From Flavobacterium sp. ENC (GTDB taxonomy: Bacteria; Bacteroidota; Bacteroidia; Flavobacteriales; Flavobacteriaceae): a stretch of 64,000 nt of DNA. The translations under genes and the position numbers were made by a program. Location of the stretch: positions 1 through 64,000 of the forward strand of contig NZ_JAJMOY010000001.1 in NCBI RefSeq assembly GCF_020991415.1, written 5' to 3'. Below, piece after piece: positions 10,476 through 19,546 of the stretch. The notes beneath the pieces are model-generated. The model did no database searches. It was not told the origin of the DNA and saw nothing but the letters and a program-made list of their open reading frames with translations. Within the stretch, counting starts at the first letter, position 1; each line of letters opens with the position of its first letter.

Positions 10476-11870
10476 TTAATAATGAAAATGTTTACTTTCT
10501 TCAATGAAAGGATTTCTTTTTGCTAACAAAGGAGCTTTAGTTAATGCAGTAAACACTACAAAAATAAATAAACCTAAGAAGAAAAGTATAGATGCAATTT
10601 CAGGAACTCCAATAAACCATTTATCTCCAACTGTACCAGGCATAATCATATTAAAGAAATCTACATAGTGACCTAGCAATATAACAATACCAGCCATTAC
10701 AATAACCCAGCTAAGACGTTTAAAGTCTGTGTTGATCAAAATTAATAATGGGAAAACAAAGTTCATAACTACAGCTCCGAAGAACGGTAAGTTGTACAAT
10801 TGAATTCTTGTTATAAAATAAGTAACCTCTTCAGGAATATTAGCATACCAGATCAACATAAATTGAGAGAACCATAAGTACGTCCAGAAAACACTAATAC
10901 CAAACATAAATTTAGCTAAATCGTGTATGTGGCTTGTATTTACATACTCTAAATATCCTTTTGACTTTAAGTATACTGTCACTAATGCAATAGTAGTGAT
11001 ACCACTTACAAAGAATGAAGCGAATACATACCATCCGAATAATGTACTGAACCAGTGTGGATCAATCGACATAATCCAGTCCCAAGACATTATAGACTCA
11101 GATACAATAAAGAATACCAAGAAACCAGCGGTTAACTTAAAGTTCTTTTTGTAGTTCAAATCATCATTAGCATCATCCTGAGCCAAACAATTTTTTCGGG
11201 ATTGGTAACGATATAAATTCCATCCTATTAAAAAGATAGCAGCTCTGATAATCCAGAAATAAAAATTTAAATAACCTGCCTTACCAGCAATAATTTCATC
11301 ATAATTTGCGCTTGCAGGATCTGTAATTCCTTTATCCAGCCATACAAAAATGTGATTAAAATGCAGTCCGCAAAGTACTAGTATGATAAAGAAAATGATA
11401 GAACCTACAGGCAAATAAGCTGTTATTCCCTGCATAACTCTAAACAAAACCGGAGACCATCCTGCCTGGGCAACTTGTTGAATAGCATAAAATGCTAAAG
11501 TACCCATAGAAAGCAGTAAGAAGAAAATACAGGCAACATATAAAGCAGACCAAGGCTTGTTTTGCAATTGGTGCAATACATGTTCCAAATGTTTTTCATG
11601 CTCATCACCAGCATTCACTTTTTCATGCTCCCCACCTTTGTGCGATTCATGAGAAGCTTCTGCAGCTTCATGATGACCTGCTTCTTTGTGAGAAGCCTCA
11701 GCAGTAGCTTCATGTGCTGCACCATGAGAACCATGCGCATCTGCAGCTAGTATTTTTTCAACTTCTTGAATATCTTTAGGCGCACTTAAAAAACCATACC
11801 CAATTCCCAATAGGCCAAGAACCATTAGGATGATAGAAAAAGTTTTTAATTTACTTGAAAATGTATACAT
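10476..11870 (-). CDS. actF: Alternative complex III subunit ActF (quinol:cytochrome c oxidoreductase membrane subunit)
   Basis: About 464 residues with about ten membrane helices. ActF is an NrfD-related integral membrane subunit of alternative complex III. The start is set at ATG 11870 (MYTFSSKLKTF), because the longer frame needs a TTG at 11897. After the first helix comes a periplasmic or cytoplasmic loop rich in His, Glu and Ala (AHGSHGAAHEATAEASHKEA), echoing the His-rich tail of CoxA. Key context is its place after actE and before coxB. It resembles ActC only weakly at sequence level but shares the polytopic plan. Confidence 0.9.
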   Translation of the reverse strand: MYTFSSKLKTFSIILMVLGLLGIGYGFLSAPKDIQEVEKILAADAHGSHGAAHEATAEASHKEAGHHEAAEASHESHKGGEHEKVNAGDEHEKHLEHVLHQLQNKPWSALYVACIFFLLLSMGTLAFYAIQQVAQAGWSPVLFRVMQGITAYLPVGSIIFFIILVLCGLHFNHIFVWLDKGITDPASANYDEIIAGKAGYLNFYFWIIRAAIFLIGWNLYRYQSRKNCLAQDDANDDLNYKKNFKLTAGFLVFFIVSESIMSWDWIMSIDPHWFSTLFGWYVFASFFVSGITTIALVTVYLKSKGYLEYVNTSHIHDLAKFMFGISVFWTYLWFSQFMLIWYANIPEEVTYFITRIQLYNLPFFGAVVMNFVFPLLILINTDFKRLSWVIVMAGIVILLGHYVDFFNMIMPGTVGDKWFIGVPEIASILFFLGLFIFVVFTALTKAPLLAKRNPFIEESKHFHY

Positions 11871-11897
11871 ATCTATTACGATCAGTTTGTTCAACAA

Positions 11898-12443
11898 TTA
11901 TAATTGGCTTTTTAGTTTTAGAACATAGTCAGCAACTAACCAACGTTCGTGGGCACTTAATTGATTTGCATGTGAACCCATTGCATTTAAACCATAAGTT
12001 TCAACGTGAAAGATACTTCCTTCAGTGATTTCTCTGTCTTTATAGCTAGGTACTCCAAGAAATTTTTCTCTTTCAACCAATTTACCTTTACCGTTTCCTG
12101 CTGCACCATGGCAACTGATACAATAAATTTCGAAAAGTTCTTTTCCTTTTCCTGAGTTTCTCTCGATAGAATCCAAAGGTGACTTTAAATTAGCTTTAGC
12201 CAATTCATAACCAGCAGTTGAATTTTCATATTCATAAGGCTCAAAACCTCTATTAATAGTTCCTTCTACAGGAAGCTGTCCTTCTTTTCCTCCTTTAAAT
12301 ATTTTTGCTTCTGAATAAGTTTCATAACCTACAGACTCATACATATTAGGGAAATACTGATAGTTTGGTGCCGAATTATTGTGGCAAGATGAAACTAAAA
12401 TAGTTATACCAACTAAAAGTGTTATTTTATATATCCTTTTCAT
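11898..12443 (-). CDS. actE: Alternative complex III monoheme cytochrome c subunit ActE
   Basis: 181 residues. It has a lipoprotein signal (LVGITILVSSCHNN, Cys about 20) and one c-type heme site CISCHG near residue 107, with a distal Met candidate in GLNAMGSHANQLSAHERW. Known role: membrane-anchored electron carrier between the ActA hemes and the terminal oxidase. It lies 8 bp after actD. Confidence 0.93.
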   Translation of the reverse strand: MKRIYKITLLVGITILVSSCHNNSAPNYQYFPNMYESVGYETYSEAKIFKGGKEGQLPVEGTINRGFEPYEYENSTAGYELAKANLKSPLDSIERNSGKGKELFEIYCISCHGAAGNGKGKLVEREKFLGVPSYKDREITEGSIFHVETYGLNAMGSHANQLSAHERWLVADYVLKLKSQL

Positions 12444-12451
12444 AGCTACAA

Positions 12452-12976
12452 TTAATTCTTTTCAATTACTTTAACTTCAACTGCTCCTGTACCTTCAAAG
12501 AAAGAAACTAGTTCTGCTTCGTTATCGTTTACAGCAACTTCCATTAAAAAATGGTCATCTGTTGTTCTTACATCAGGATTTTCAGCTTCTTTAAATGGCC
12601 ATAATCTGCTTCTCATATAAAAAGTGATTACCATTAAGTGGGCAGCAAAAAATACAGTCATCTCAAACATAATAGGCACAAAAGAGGGCATATTCTGAAT
12701 AAAACTAAAACTTGGTTTTCCACCAATATCCTGTGGCCAGTCATGAATCATAATATAACTCATCATTGTTGTTGCAACAGAGATACCAACACATCCGTAT
12801 AAAAAAGCACAAATTGCTAATCTTGTTGGTGCTAATCCCATAGCTTTATCCAATCCGTGAACTGGGAATGGAGTAAAAACTTCTTCAATATGATGATGTG
12901 CAGCTCTGGTTTTCTTTACTGCATCCATCAAAATATCATCGTCATTATAAATGGCGTATATTACTTTATTACTCAT
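12452..12976 (-). CDS. actD: Alternative complex III subunit ActD (DUF3341)
   Basis: 174 residues. Small subunit of alternative complex III with two membrane helices (LAICAFLYGCVGISVATTMM and the PSFVPIMFEMTVFFAAHLMV region) and soluble ends. The N-terminal VIYAIYNDDDILMDAVKKTR and the HHIEEVFTPFPVHGLDKAMG motif are typical of DUF3341. It is cofactor-free as far as known. Its ATG lies inside the end of actC (8-bp overlap), indicating tight coupling. Confidence 0.93.
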   Translation of the reverse strand: MSNKVIYAIYNDDDILMDAVKKTRAAHHHIEEVFTPFPVHGLDKAMGLAPTRLAICAFLYGCVGISVATTMMSYIMIHDWPQDIGGKPSFSFIQNMPSFVPIMFEMTVFFAAHLMVITFYMRSRLWPFKEAENPDVRTTDDHFLMEVAVNDNEAELVSFFEGTGAVEVKVIEKN

Positions 12977-14369
12977 GATGTGAATCTTTATTTGCTCTTT
13001 CTCTAATGTAATTATCTCCTGTTCCTTTCAAAATTGTTTTAACCTCCGCCTGAGCAATTACAGGGAATGTTCTGGAGTATAATAAAAACAATACGAAAAA
13101 GAAACCAATTGTTCCGATGAAAATTCCAATGTCAACAAATGTTGGTGAGAACATTGTCCATGAAGACGGAAGATAATCTCTATGTAAAGAAGTAACGATA
13201 ATTACGAATCTTTCAAACCACATTCCGATGTTTACTACAATGGAAATAATAAATGAGAACATGATACTTGTTCTTAATTTCTTAAACCACATAAATTGCG
13301 GAGAGAAAACATTACAAGTCATCATTGACCAATAGGCCCACCAGTAAGGTCCGGTAGCTCTGTTCAAGAATGCATACTGCTCATATTCTACACCTGAATA
13401 CCAGGCCACAAATAACTCAGTGATGTAAGCAACACCAACGATAGAACCAGTAATCATAATTACGATGTTCATTAATTCGATATGCTGAAGTGTAATATAA
13501 GCTTCAAGGTTAGAAACTTTTCTCATGATAATCAACAATGTATTTACCATCGCAAATCCTGAGAATACCGCTCCTGCAACGAAGTAAGGAGGGAAAATTG
13601 TAGTATGCCATCCGGGAATTACAGAAGTAGCAAAGTCCATCGATACAATCGTGTGTACAGAAAGTACAAGAGGAGTAGCCAAACCAGCTAATACTAATGA
13701 TACTTCTTCAAAACGCTGCCAGTCTTTTGCTCTACCGCTCCATCCGAAACTTAGGATAGAATAAACTCTTTTAGTAAAAGGAGTAACCGCTCTGTCACGC
13801 AGCATTGCAAAATCAGGCAATAAACCAGTCCACCAGAAAACTAATGATACCGAAAGATACGTTGAAATTGCGAATACGTCCCAAAGCAATGGTGAGTTAA
13901 AGTTTACCCACAGAGAACCAAACTGATTCGGAATAGGTAAAACCCAGTATGCTAACCATGGACGACCCATGTGAATAATTGGAAATAAACCTGCCTGAAC
14001 TACTGAAAAGATAGTCATTGCTTCTGCAGAACGGTTAATCGCCATTCTCCAACGTTGACGGAAAAGTAATAATACCGCAGAAATTAATGTTCCGGCGTGA
14101 CCAATACCAACCCACCAAACGAAGTTCGTGATATCCCAGGCCCAACCAACTGTTTTATTTAATCCCCATGTTCCAATACCGGTAGATACGGTGTAAATTA
14201 TACAACCTAATCCCCAAAGGAAGGCTGTTAATGCGATTGAAAATACAATCCACCAATGCTTATTTGCAGGACCTTCAACAGGCGCAGCTACATCTACAGT
14301 TACATCGTGATAAGATTTATCACCTATAACTAAAGGTTTTCTAATGGGTGCTTCGTAGTGAGACGACAT
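12969..14369 (-). CDS. actC: Alternative complex III subunit ActC (NrfD-like quinol-binding protein)
   Basis: 466 residues with about ten membrane helices, NrfD/PsrC family. ActC is taken to hold the quinol site and lies next to the Fe-S subunit ActB. The N-terminus before the first helix is cytoplasmic and polar (YEAPIRKPLVIGDKSYHDV). Family-like segments include NFVWWVGIGHAGTLISAVLLL and the helix with FAMVNTLLIIMRK. It lies 33 bp downstream of actB. Confidence 0.95.
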   Translation of the reverse strand: MSSHYEAPIRKPLVIGDKSYHDVTVDVAAPVEGPANKHWWIVFSIALTAFLWGLGCIIYTVSTGIGTWGLNKTVGWAWDITNFVWWVGIGHAGTLISAVLLLFRQRWRMAINRSAEAMTIFSVVQAGLFPIIHMGRPWLAYWVLPIPNQFGSLWVNFNSPLLWDVFAISTYLSVSLVFWWTGLLPDFAMLRDRAVTPFTKRVYSILSFGWSGRAKDWQRFEEVSLVLAGLATPLVLSVHTIVSMDFATSVIPGWHTTIFPPYFVAGAVFSGFAMVNTLLIIMRKVSNLEAYITLQHIELMNIVIMITGSIVGVAYITELFVAWYSGVEYEQYAFLNRATGPYWWAYWSMMTCNVFSPQFMWFKKLRTSIMFSFIISIVVNIGMWFERFVIIVTSLHRDYLPSSWTMFSPTFVDIGIFIGTIGFFFVLFLLYSRTFPVIAQAEVKTILKGTGDNYIRERANKDSHHE

Positions 14370-14402
14370 AATCCTTTATATGTTTCTTAATTAATAATTA
14401 TT

Positions 14403-17400
14403 CTAAGTATTTCTAACTTTAACATGGTAAACCACATTAGGTTTTGTTCCAACATGCTCCAATAAATGGTATGATCTTTCATCAGCTGCCAATTTAGCAA
14501 CTTTACTTTCTTTATCATTAACATCTCCAAAGATCATTGCTCCAGAAGAACAAGCGCTTGAACAAGCTGTCTGGAATTCACCATCAACAACCGGACGTCC
14601 TTCATTTTTCGCTTTCAATTTTGTAGCTTGTGTCATTTGAATACACATAGAACATTTTTCCATAACTCCACGAGAACGAACATTTACGTCTGGGTTTAAT
14701 ACCATACGACCTAAATCATCATTCATGTGATAATCGAACTCACTGTTTTTGTTGTACAAGAACCAGTTAAAACGACGTACTTTATACGGACAGTTATTTG
14801 CACAGTAACGAGTACCAACACATCTGTTGTATGCCATATGATTTTGACCCTCACGACCGTGAGAAGTTGCAGCAACCGGACAAACTGTTTCACAAGGTGC
14901 GTGATTACAGTGCTGACACATTACTGGCTGGAAAGCAACCTGAGGATTATCTCCTGCTTTTTCCATTTCATTAAAGGTAGACAACGAGCTGGATAAACCG
15001 GCAATATTCTCTTTTCTTTCATTATCACCTTCAAAAGTACTTTCAGAAGAATAATACCTGTCAATACGCAACCAGTGCATATCACGGCTTCTTCTTACTT
15101 CAGCTTTTCCTACAACAGGTACATTGTTTTCAGCATGACAGGCAATAACACATGCCCCACATCCTGTACAAGCATTTAAGTCGATTGAAAGGTTAAAGTG
15201 ATGTCCTGTTGAACGATCAAATGATTCCCATAAATCTACTGTTGTAGCCTCTACTTCCTGGTGATCCAAAGATACCATTGGTTGTTGATTCCAATGTTCG
15301 GCATCTTTAGTGTTAAATACTTCAAGAGTAGTTTCCTTAATAATATCTCCTCTACCCATTAAAGTTTTCTGACCCTGAACACAAGCAAACTCGTGTACTC
15401 CGTTTGCTTTCACAATAGAAGAAACAGCCTGAACACTATTAAAGTTTTTATATAAAGCGTAAGCATTTAAACCTACCTGCATTTCTTCTTTCAAAGCCGC
15501 TTTACGACCGTAACCAACAGCTAAACCAAGTGTACCAACAGCTTGTCCTGGCTGAACAATTACAGGAACGTTTTCTAACTTAGCTCCGTCAGTCAGCGTA
15601 ATAGTAGCATAACTACCATTTAGACCTCCGTTAGCCACAATTTCATTTGTTAAACCAAGTTTCTTAGCATCAGCATTCGAAACAGTAACATAGTTATCCC
15701 ATGAAACTCTTGTGATTGGATCCGGGAACTCCTGCAACCAAGGGTTGTTTGCCTGTTGTCCGTCACCTAAACCTGTTTTAGTATATAACACTAATTCGAA
15801 ATCACCAGCTGGTTTTGATTTTGAAACTGCATTTGCAGCAGCAGCATAATCAACAGCACCACCTGCTAAAGCAGCTGATCCAACTACAAAAACACCATCA
15901 TGTAAAACTTTATTCCATGAAGAACCAACGGTAATACCAGCAGAATTAGCTTTGATATAATCGTAAAAAGTTCCGGGAATTCCGTTTAATGATAATAAAA
16001 CGTCTTGAAATTGTTTTGTATTAAATATAGGACGAATAGTTGGTTGTGTTAAACTATAAGTTCCTTTTGTGATCTCAACATCACCCCAAGCTTCAAGATA
16101 ATGAGCAACAGGAGCAGCAATTGTAGTAACAGATGCCGTTTCATCTTCTTTCAAAGAGAAAGCCACTGATGTTTTTACTTTTTTCAATCCGGCTTCAAAA
16201 GAAGCAGAATCTGCCAGTGTATAAACAGGGTTAACTCCACTCATGATTAAAGTATGAACACTACCTGCATTCATATCTTTTAATAATTGAGCAACAACCG
16301 CATTTGAACCTTTTCTAATCTGTCTTGTTCCAACAGTAGTAAAAGCCTCACTAGCTAATGCCTGATTGATAGCCAAAACTAACAACTGAGCGTTTTTATC
16401 TTCAATTCCAGATACTAAAACTCCTTTTGAACCAGCAGCTTTTAACTGCTGAGCAGCTTTAACAGCTTCTGCTTTAAATTTAGCTTCCAAAGAAACCGGA
16501 ACAGAAGCACCTGCAACTATATTATATATTTGAACCAAAGCTTGTTTCTGATCAGCCCCTGTCATAGGAATACGCTTATCAGCAGCAGCTCCGGATAAAG
16601 TCATGTTTGATTCAAACTGAAAATGACGGGACATTTTTCCATTTTGAGGAATACGTCCTTTTGCATATCCTGAATCGTATCCTCCACCTTGCCAGTCTCC
16701 TAAGAAATCAGCTCCCACAGAAACAATTAAAGAAGCTTTTGAAAAATCATAATCAACTAAAGCTCTTTCACCATACACGGTCTGAAATGCATCTAAGGCT
16801 TCTGAAGAAGATACTGCATCATAAACCACATGCTTCGCATTCGGGTTTTTAGCAATAAATTCACCAATAAGCTTTTCAGTAGACGGACTTGCTAAAGTAT
16901 TAGTCAACAATACAACTTGTCCACCTTTTGCTTTTGCATCAGCAATACTTGATTTAATTTTCAAATCAACAGCAGACCAGCTACTATTTTTTCCATCCAA
17001 TTTAGGTTCTTTCAGACGCATACTGTCATATAACGACAGGATAGACGCATGAATTCTCGCATTGGCTGAAAACTTAGCTCCGGAAATAGTATTGTTTTCA
17101 ATTTTAATTGGACGACCTTCACGGGTTTTTACTAAAAGGTTAGCAAAATCAAAACCATCAAAAACAGTTGTTGCATAATAATCAGCAACACCAGGAATGA
17201 TTTGTTCCGGTTGTAACACATAAGGTATAGACTTGTGAACAGGGCCCTCGCAAGCTGCTAGCGTTACGGCTGCAGTACTAAACCCTACGTACTTTAAAAA
17301 GTCACGACGTGAAGTTCCAGATGAAGCTAATGCATCTGCGTTTCCTAAAAATTCATCAGTAGGAATCTCTTCAACAAATTCGTTATTTCTAAGCGCCTCA

Positions 17401-17459
17401 ACAATAGAACTATTTTCTAGTTCCTCAACACTTTTCCAGTATTTTTTGTTTGATGACAT
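14403..17459 (-). CDS. actB: Alternative complex III Fe-S subunit ActB (molybdopterin oxidoreductase-like)
   Basis: 1018 residues. The N-terminus has a twin-arginine motif SRRDFLKYVGFSTAAVTLAA followed by a Cys (AACEG). Residues about 90-700 form the molybdopterin-oxidoreductase-like half, which lacks molybdenum in characterised Act complexes. The C-terminal part is ferredoxin-like with four cluster motifs: CTGCGACVIACH, CQHCNHAPCETVCP, CVGTRYCANNCP and the CSMC/CSSACSS group, consistent with three [4Fe-4S] and one [3Fe-4S]. It passes quinol electrons towards the hemes of ActA. It lies 32 bp after actA. Confidence 0.95.
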   Translation of the reverse strand: MSSNKKYWKSVEELENSSIVEALRNNEFVEEIPTDEFLGNADALASSGTSRRDFLKYVGFSTAAVTLAACEGPVHKSIPYVLQPEQIIPGVADYYATTVFDGFDFANLLVKTREGRPIKIENNTISGAKFSANARIHASILSLYDSMRLKEPKLDGKNSSWSAVDLKIKSSIADAKAKGGQVVLLTNTLASPSTEKLIGEFIAKNPNAKHVVYDAVSSSEALDAFQTVYGERALVDYDFSKASLIVSVGADFLGDWQGGGYDSGYAKGRIPQNGKMSRHFQFESNMTLSGAAADKRIPMTGADQKQALVQIYNIVAGASVPVSLEAKFKAEAVKAAQQLKAAGSKGVLVSGIEDKNAQLLVLAINQALASEAFTTVGTRQIRKGSNAVVAQLLKDMNAGSVHTLIMSGVNPVYTLADSASFEAGLKKVKTSVAFSLKEDETASVTTIAAPVAHYLEAWGDVEITKGTYSLTQPTIRPIFNTKQFQDVLLSLNGIPGTFYDYIKANSAGITVGSSWNKVLHDGVFVVGSAALAGGAVDYAAAANAVSKSKPAGDFELVLYTKTGLGDGQQANNPWLQEFPDPITRVSWDNYVTVSNADAKKLGLTNEIVANGGLNGSYATITLTDGAKLENVPVIVQPGQAVGTLGLAVGYGRKAALKEEMQVGLNAYALYKNFNSVQAVSSIVKANGVHEFACVQGQKTLMGRGDIIKETTLEVFNTKDAEHWNQQPMVSLDHQEVEATTVDLWESFDRSTGHHFNLSIDLNACTGCGACVIACHAENNVPVVGKAEVRRSRDMHWLRIDRYYSSESTFEGDNERKENIAGLSSSLSTFNEMEKAGDNPQVAFQPVMCQHCNHAPCETVCPVAATSHGREGQNHMAYNRCVGTRYCANNCPYKVRRFNWFLYNKNSEFDYHMNDDLGRMVLNPDVNVRSRGVMEKCSMCIQMTQATKLKAKNEGRPVVDGEFQTACSSACSSGAMIFGDVNDKESKVAKLAADERSYHLLEHVGTKPNVVYHVKVRNT

Positions 17460-17491
17460 TGTATATAAATATTAAAATCTTAATAATTCGA

Positions 17492-18820
17492 TTAATAGTG
17501 GCATTTACCGCATTCTAAACCTCCCATTTGCGCTGCAGTCAATTTTTCTACACCGTATTTTTTAGAAAGTTCAGCATGAATTTTATCATAATATGCATTT
17601 CCTTCCATCTTAACATCAGTTTTTCTATGGCAATCAATACACCATCCCATTGTTAATTTAGAATATTGCTTCATGATTTCAAATTCCTGTACCGGTCCGT
17701 GACAAGTCTGACATTCAACACCTGCAACAGAAACGTGTTGTGAGTGATTAAAGTAAACAAAATCAGGAAGATTATGAATACGAACCCATTTTACAGGCTG
17801 TGTTTTTCCGGTATAAGCTTGTTTTGCTTTATCCCATCCAACTGCATCATACAGCTTTTGGATTTGAGCATCATAAAACGCCTTGCTGTACTCAGGAGTA
17901 GCAGTAGTCTCGGCAACTTCAGAGATGTTTTTATGACAATTCATACAAACATTCAAAGAAGGAATACCAGCATTTTTACTCACACGGGCAGCAGAGTGAC
18001 AATATTTACAATTGATCTCGTTGTCACCGGCGTGAATTTTATGAGAATAATGGATCGGCTGAATTGGCTCATAGTTTTGATCTACACCAACTTGCATCAA
18101 AAATCCATACACAAAATAACCACTAGCCAAAAGCAGGAATATAGAAGTAACTAATACTAAAAACTGATTTCTGGCAAAAGCTTTCCAAATTGGCGTTCTG
18201 GCCTCTTTCGGAGCAACTACAATACCATTATTACTTGCCACCTTAGTAAGTACTTTGTTCACCATGAACAACATAACCACCAAAATAGCCATTACAAGAG
18301 CAAGAGCTCCCAAAATAATGTTATTAGAAATTCCGCTTCCGCCTTCCTGAGGACCTGTTGGCAATGTCGTCACAGCACCCGGAGCAGGCTCAGCTTTTAC
18401 TTCAGAAGTATAAGCGATAATATTATCAATATCACCTTCAGATAATTGAGGAAAAGCAGTCATTACAGACTTGTTGTTTTCTTCAAAAAGCTTAACTGCA
18501 ACAGCATCACCTGACTTAATTACTTCAGAACTGTTGTGCACCCACTTGTAAATCCAAGCCATATCATGCTTAGCAGCAACTCCCCTTAAAGCAGGACCTG
18601 TTGATTTTGCATCTAATTTGTGACATGCAGCGCAATTTGCATTAAAAAGTTCCTTCCCTTTTACTGGATCACCACCCGCAGTTGCAGCCGGAGCAGCAGC
18701 AGCAGGCGCCGCCGGAGCAGCAGCTTCTTGAGCAAATGAAGTTAGGGAGAAAATTAACGTTAGCGATAAGCTAAGAAGTAATTTTCTTGAGATCGAATTA
18801 TGGTTACCCACCTTTTTCAT
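17492..18820 (-). CDS. actA: Alternative complex III multiheme cytochrome c subunit ActA with fused N-terminal monoheme domain
   Basis: 442 residues. A signal peptide (LLLSLSLTLIFSLTSFAQEA) and an Ala/Pro linker lead to a class I cytochrome c domain with CAACHK. Two helices follow (ILGALALVMAILVVMLFMV and FLVLVTSIFLLLASGYFVYG), then the pentaheme domain: CKYCH, CMNCH, CQTCH, CIDCH and a final CGKCH two residues from the C-terminus. The total is six CxxCH sites, one more than the basic pentaheme ActA. The extra domain probably acts as a flexible carrier to the oxidase encoded in the same operon. First gene of the act-cox operon. Confidence 0.94.
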   Translation of the reverse strand: MKKVGNHNSISRKLLLSLSLTLIFSLTSFAQEAAAPAAPAAAAPAATAGGDPVKGKELFNANCAACHKLDAKSTGPALRGVAAKHDMAWIYKWVHNSSEVIKSGDAVAVKLFEENNKSVMTAFPQLSEGDIDNIIAYTSEVKAEPAPGAVTTLPTGPQEGGSGISNNIILGALALVMAILVVMLFMVNKVLTKVASNNGIVVAPKEARTPIWKAFARNQFLVLVTSIFLLLASGYFVYGFLMQVGVDQNYEPIQPIHYSHKIHAGDNEINCKYCHSAARVSKNAGIPSLNVCMNCHKNISEVAETTATPEYSKAFYDAQIQKLYDAVGWDKAKQAYTGKTQPVKWVRIHNLPDFVYFNHSQHVSVAGVECQTCHGPVQEFEIMKQYSKLTMGWCIDCHRKTDVKMEGNAYYDKIHAELSKKYGVEKLTAAQMGGLECGKCHY

Positions 18821-18852
18821 ATAGTATAAAATTATCTACTAATTTTTGGTAT

Positions 18853-18882
18853 GGTTTTTTCTGTATTAAAACAGTAAAAACC
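18853..18882 (-). other. Leader hairpin of the act-cox operon
   Basis: Inverted repeat with arms GGTTTTTTCTGT and ACAGTAAAAACC around a 6-base loop, inside the predicted 5' leader of actA. It lacks a following T run on the minus strand, so a simple terminator is unlikely. Function unknown. Confidence 0.5.
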
Positions 18883-18906
18883 GAACACCTTCTTTTAAAA
18901 CTTGCA

Positions 18907-18935
18907 CAAAAATACGACTTATGAACTATTCTCAA
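18907..18935 (-). promoter_or_regulatory. Predicted sigma-A promoter of the act-cox operon
   Basis: On the minus strand TTG (18935-18933), an 18-bp spacer, then TATTTTTG (18914-18907), matching the Bacteroidota consensus. The predicted leader is about 80 nt. Confidence 0.7.
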
Positions 18936-19038
18936 AACCTTAAAATACTCTTAAATATCAATTTATATCAATTCTAAATAATATTGAAATTTTCAATATA
19001 AACTTTAAATACTATTTTTGCATAAAAACCATCACATT

Positions 19039-19428
19039 ATGAGAATTTTAACCCCGTCCACAAGAGTTTTCTTAACATTAACAATGCTAACTTTAGCTTA
19101 TAATATTCATGCTCAAGACCAAAATTTAACACTAAATCAGGACCCAAAATTTGAGCAGTTACTAAACGACAAACGCAAAATTAACACATCAATAAGTACA
19201 AATGACACTTACCGAATTCAAATTTTTAGCGGAAAAAGCGAGGAAGCAAAAAAAACGCTAACCGATTTCAAAAGAGAGTTTTATACAGTTGACGGAACGA
19301 TTATTTTTAACACACCGAACTATAAAGTTATTGTTGGGAATTTTAAAACCAGAATCGAAGCGGAGAGAAACTTAGTCGAAATAAAGAAGAGATATAAAAG
19401 TGTTTTTTTATTGAAACCCGGCAAGTAA
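19039..19428 (+). CDS. Secreted SPOR-domain protein
   Basis: 129 residues from ATG 19039 (a longer frame uses TTG 19018, which belongs to a TATTTTTG promoter-like element at 19013-19020). A signal peptide (VFLTLTMLTLAYNIHAQ) is followed by a low-complexity stretch and a C-terminal SPOR domain (YRIQIFSGKSEEAKKTL to VFLLKPGK), with the aromatic YKVIVGNF core strand. SPOR domains bind denuded peptidoglycan glycan strands, so a periplasmic cell-wall role is likely; the exact partner is unknown. Divergent from the act operon, monocistronic, followed by a strong hairpin. Confidence 0.85.
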   Translation: MRILTPSTRVFLTLTMLTLAYNIHAQDQNLTLNQDPKFEQLLNDKRKINTSISTNDTYRIQIFSGKSEEAKKTLTDFKREFYTVDGTIIFNTPNYKVIVGNFKTRIEAERNLVEIKKRYKSVFLLKPGK

Positions 19429-19452
19429 TCACCAACGGGACAAATTCATCAA

Positions 19453-19524
19453 AAAGTCTCAGTCTCGGTCACGGTTTTCAGTTTCAAACTGATTCCTGTA
19501 ACCGAGACTGGGACTTTCTTTTTT
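19453..19524. terminator. Long bidirectional terminator hairpin
   Basis: Arms AAAGTCTCAGTCTCGGT and ACCGAGACTGGGACTTT, with an inner CAGTTTC/AAACTG stem, then a T run (CTTTCTTTTTT). It separates the convergent SPOR and phosphatase genes. The long, nearly perfect stem is more like a repeat element than a minimal terminator. Confidence 0.8.
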
Positions 19525-19546
19525 CTGTACATAACACTAATCTCTC

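Noticed and set aside
19018..19041. TTG start for the SPOR protein
   Set aside because: The TTG belongs to a TAnnTTTG promoter element, and the ATG at 19039 gives a proper signal peptide.
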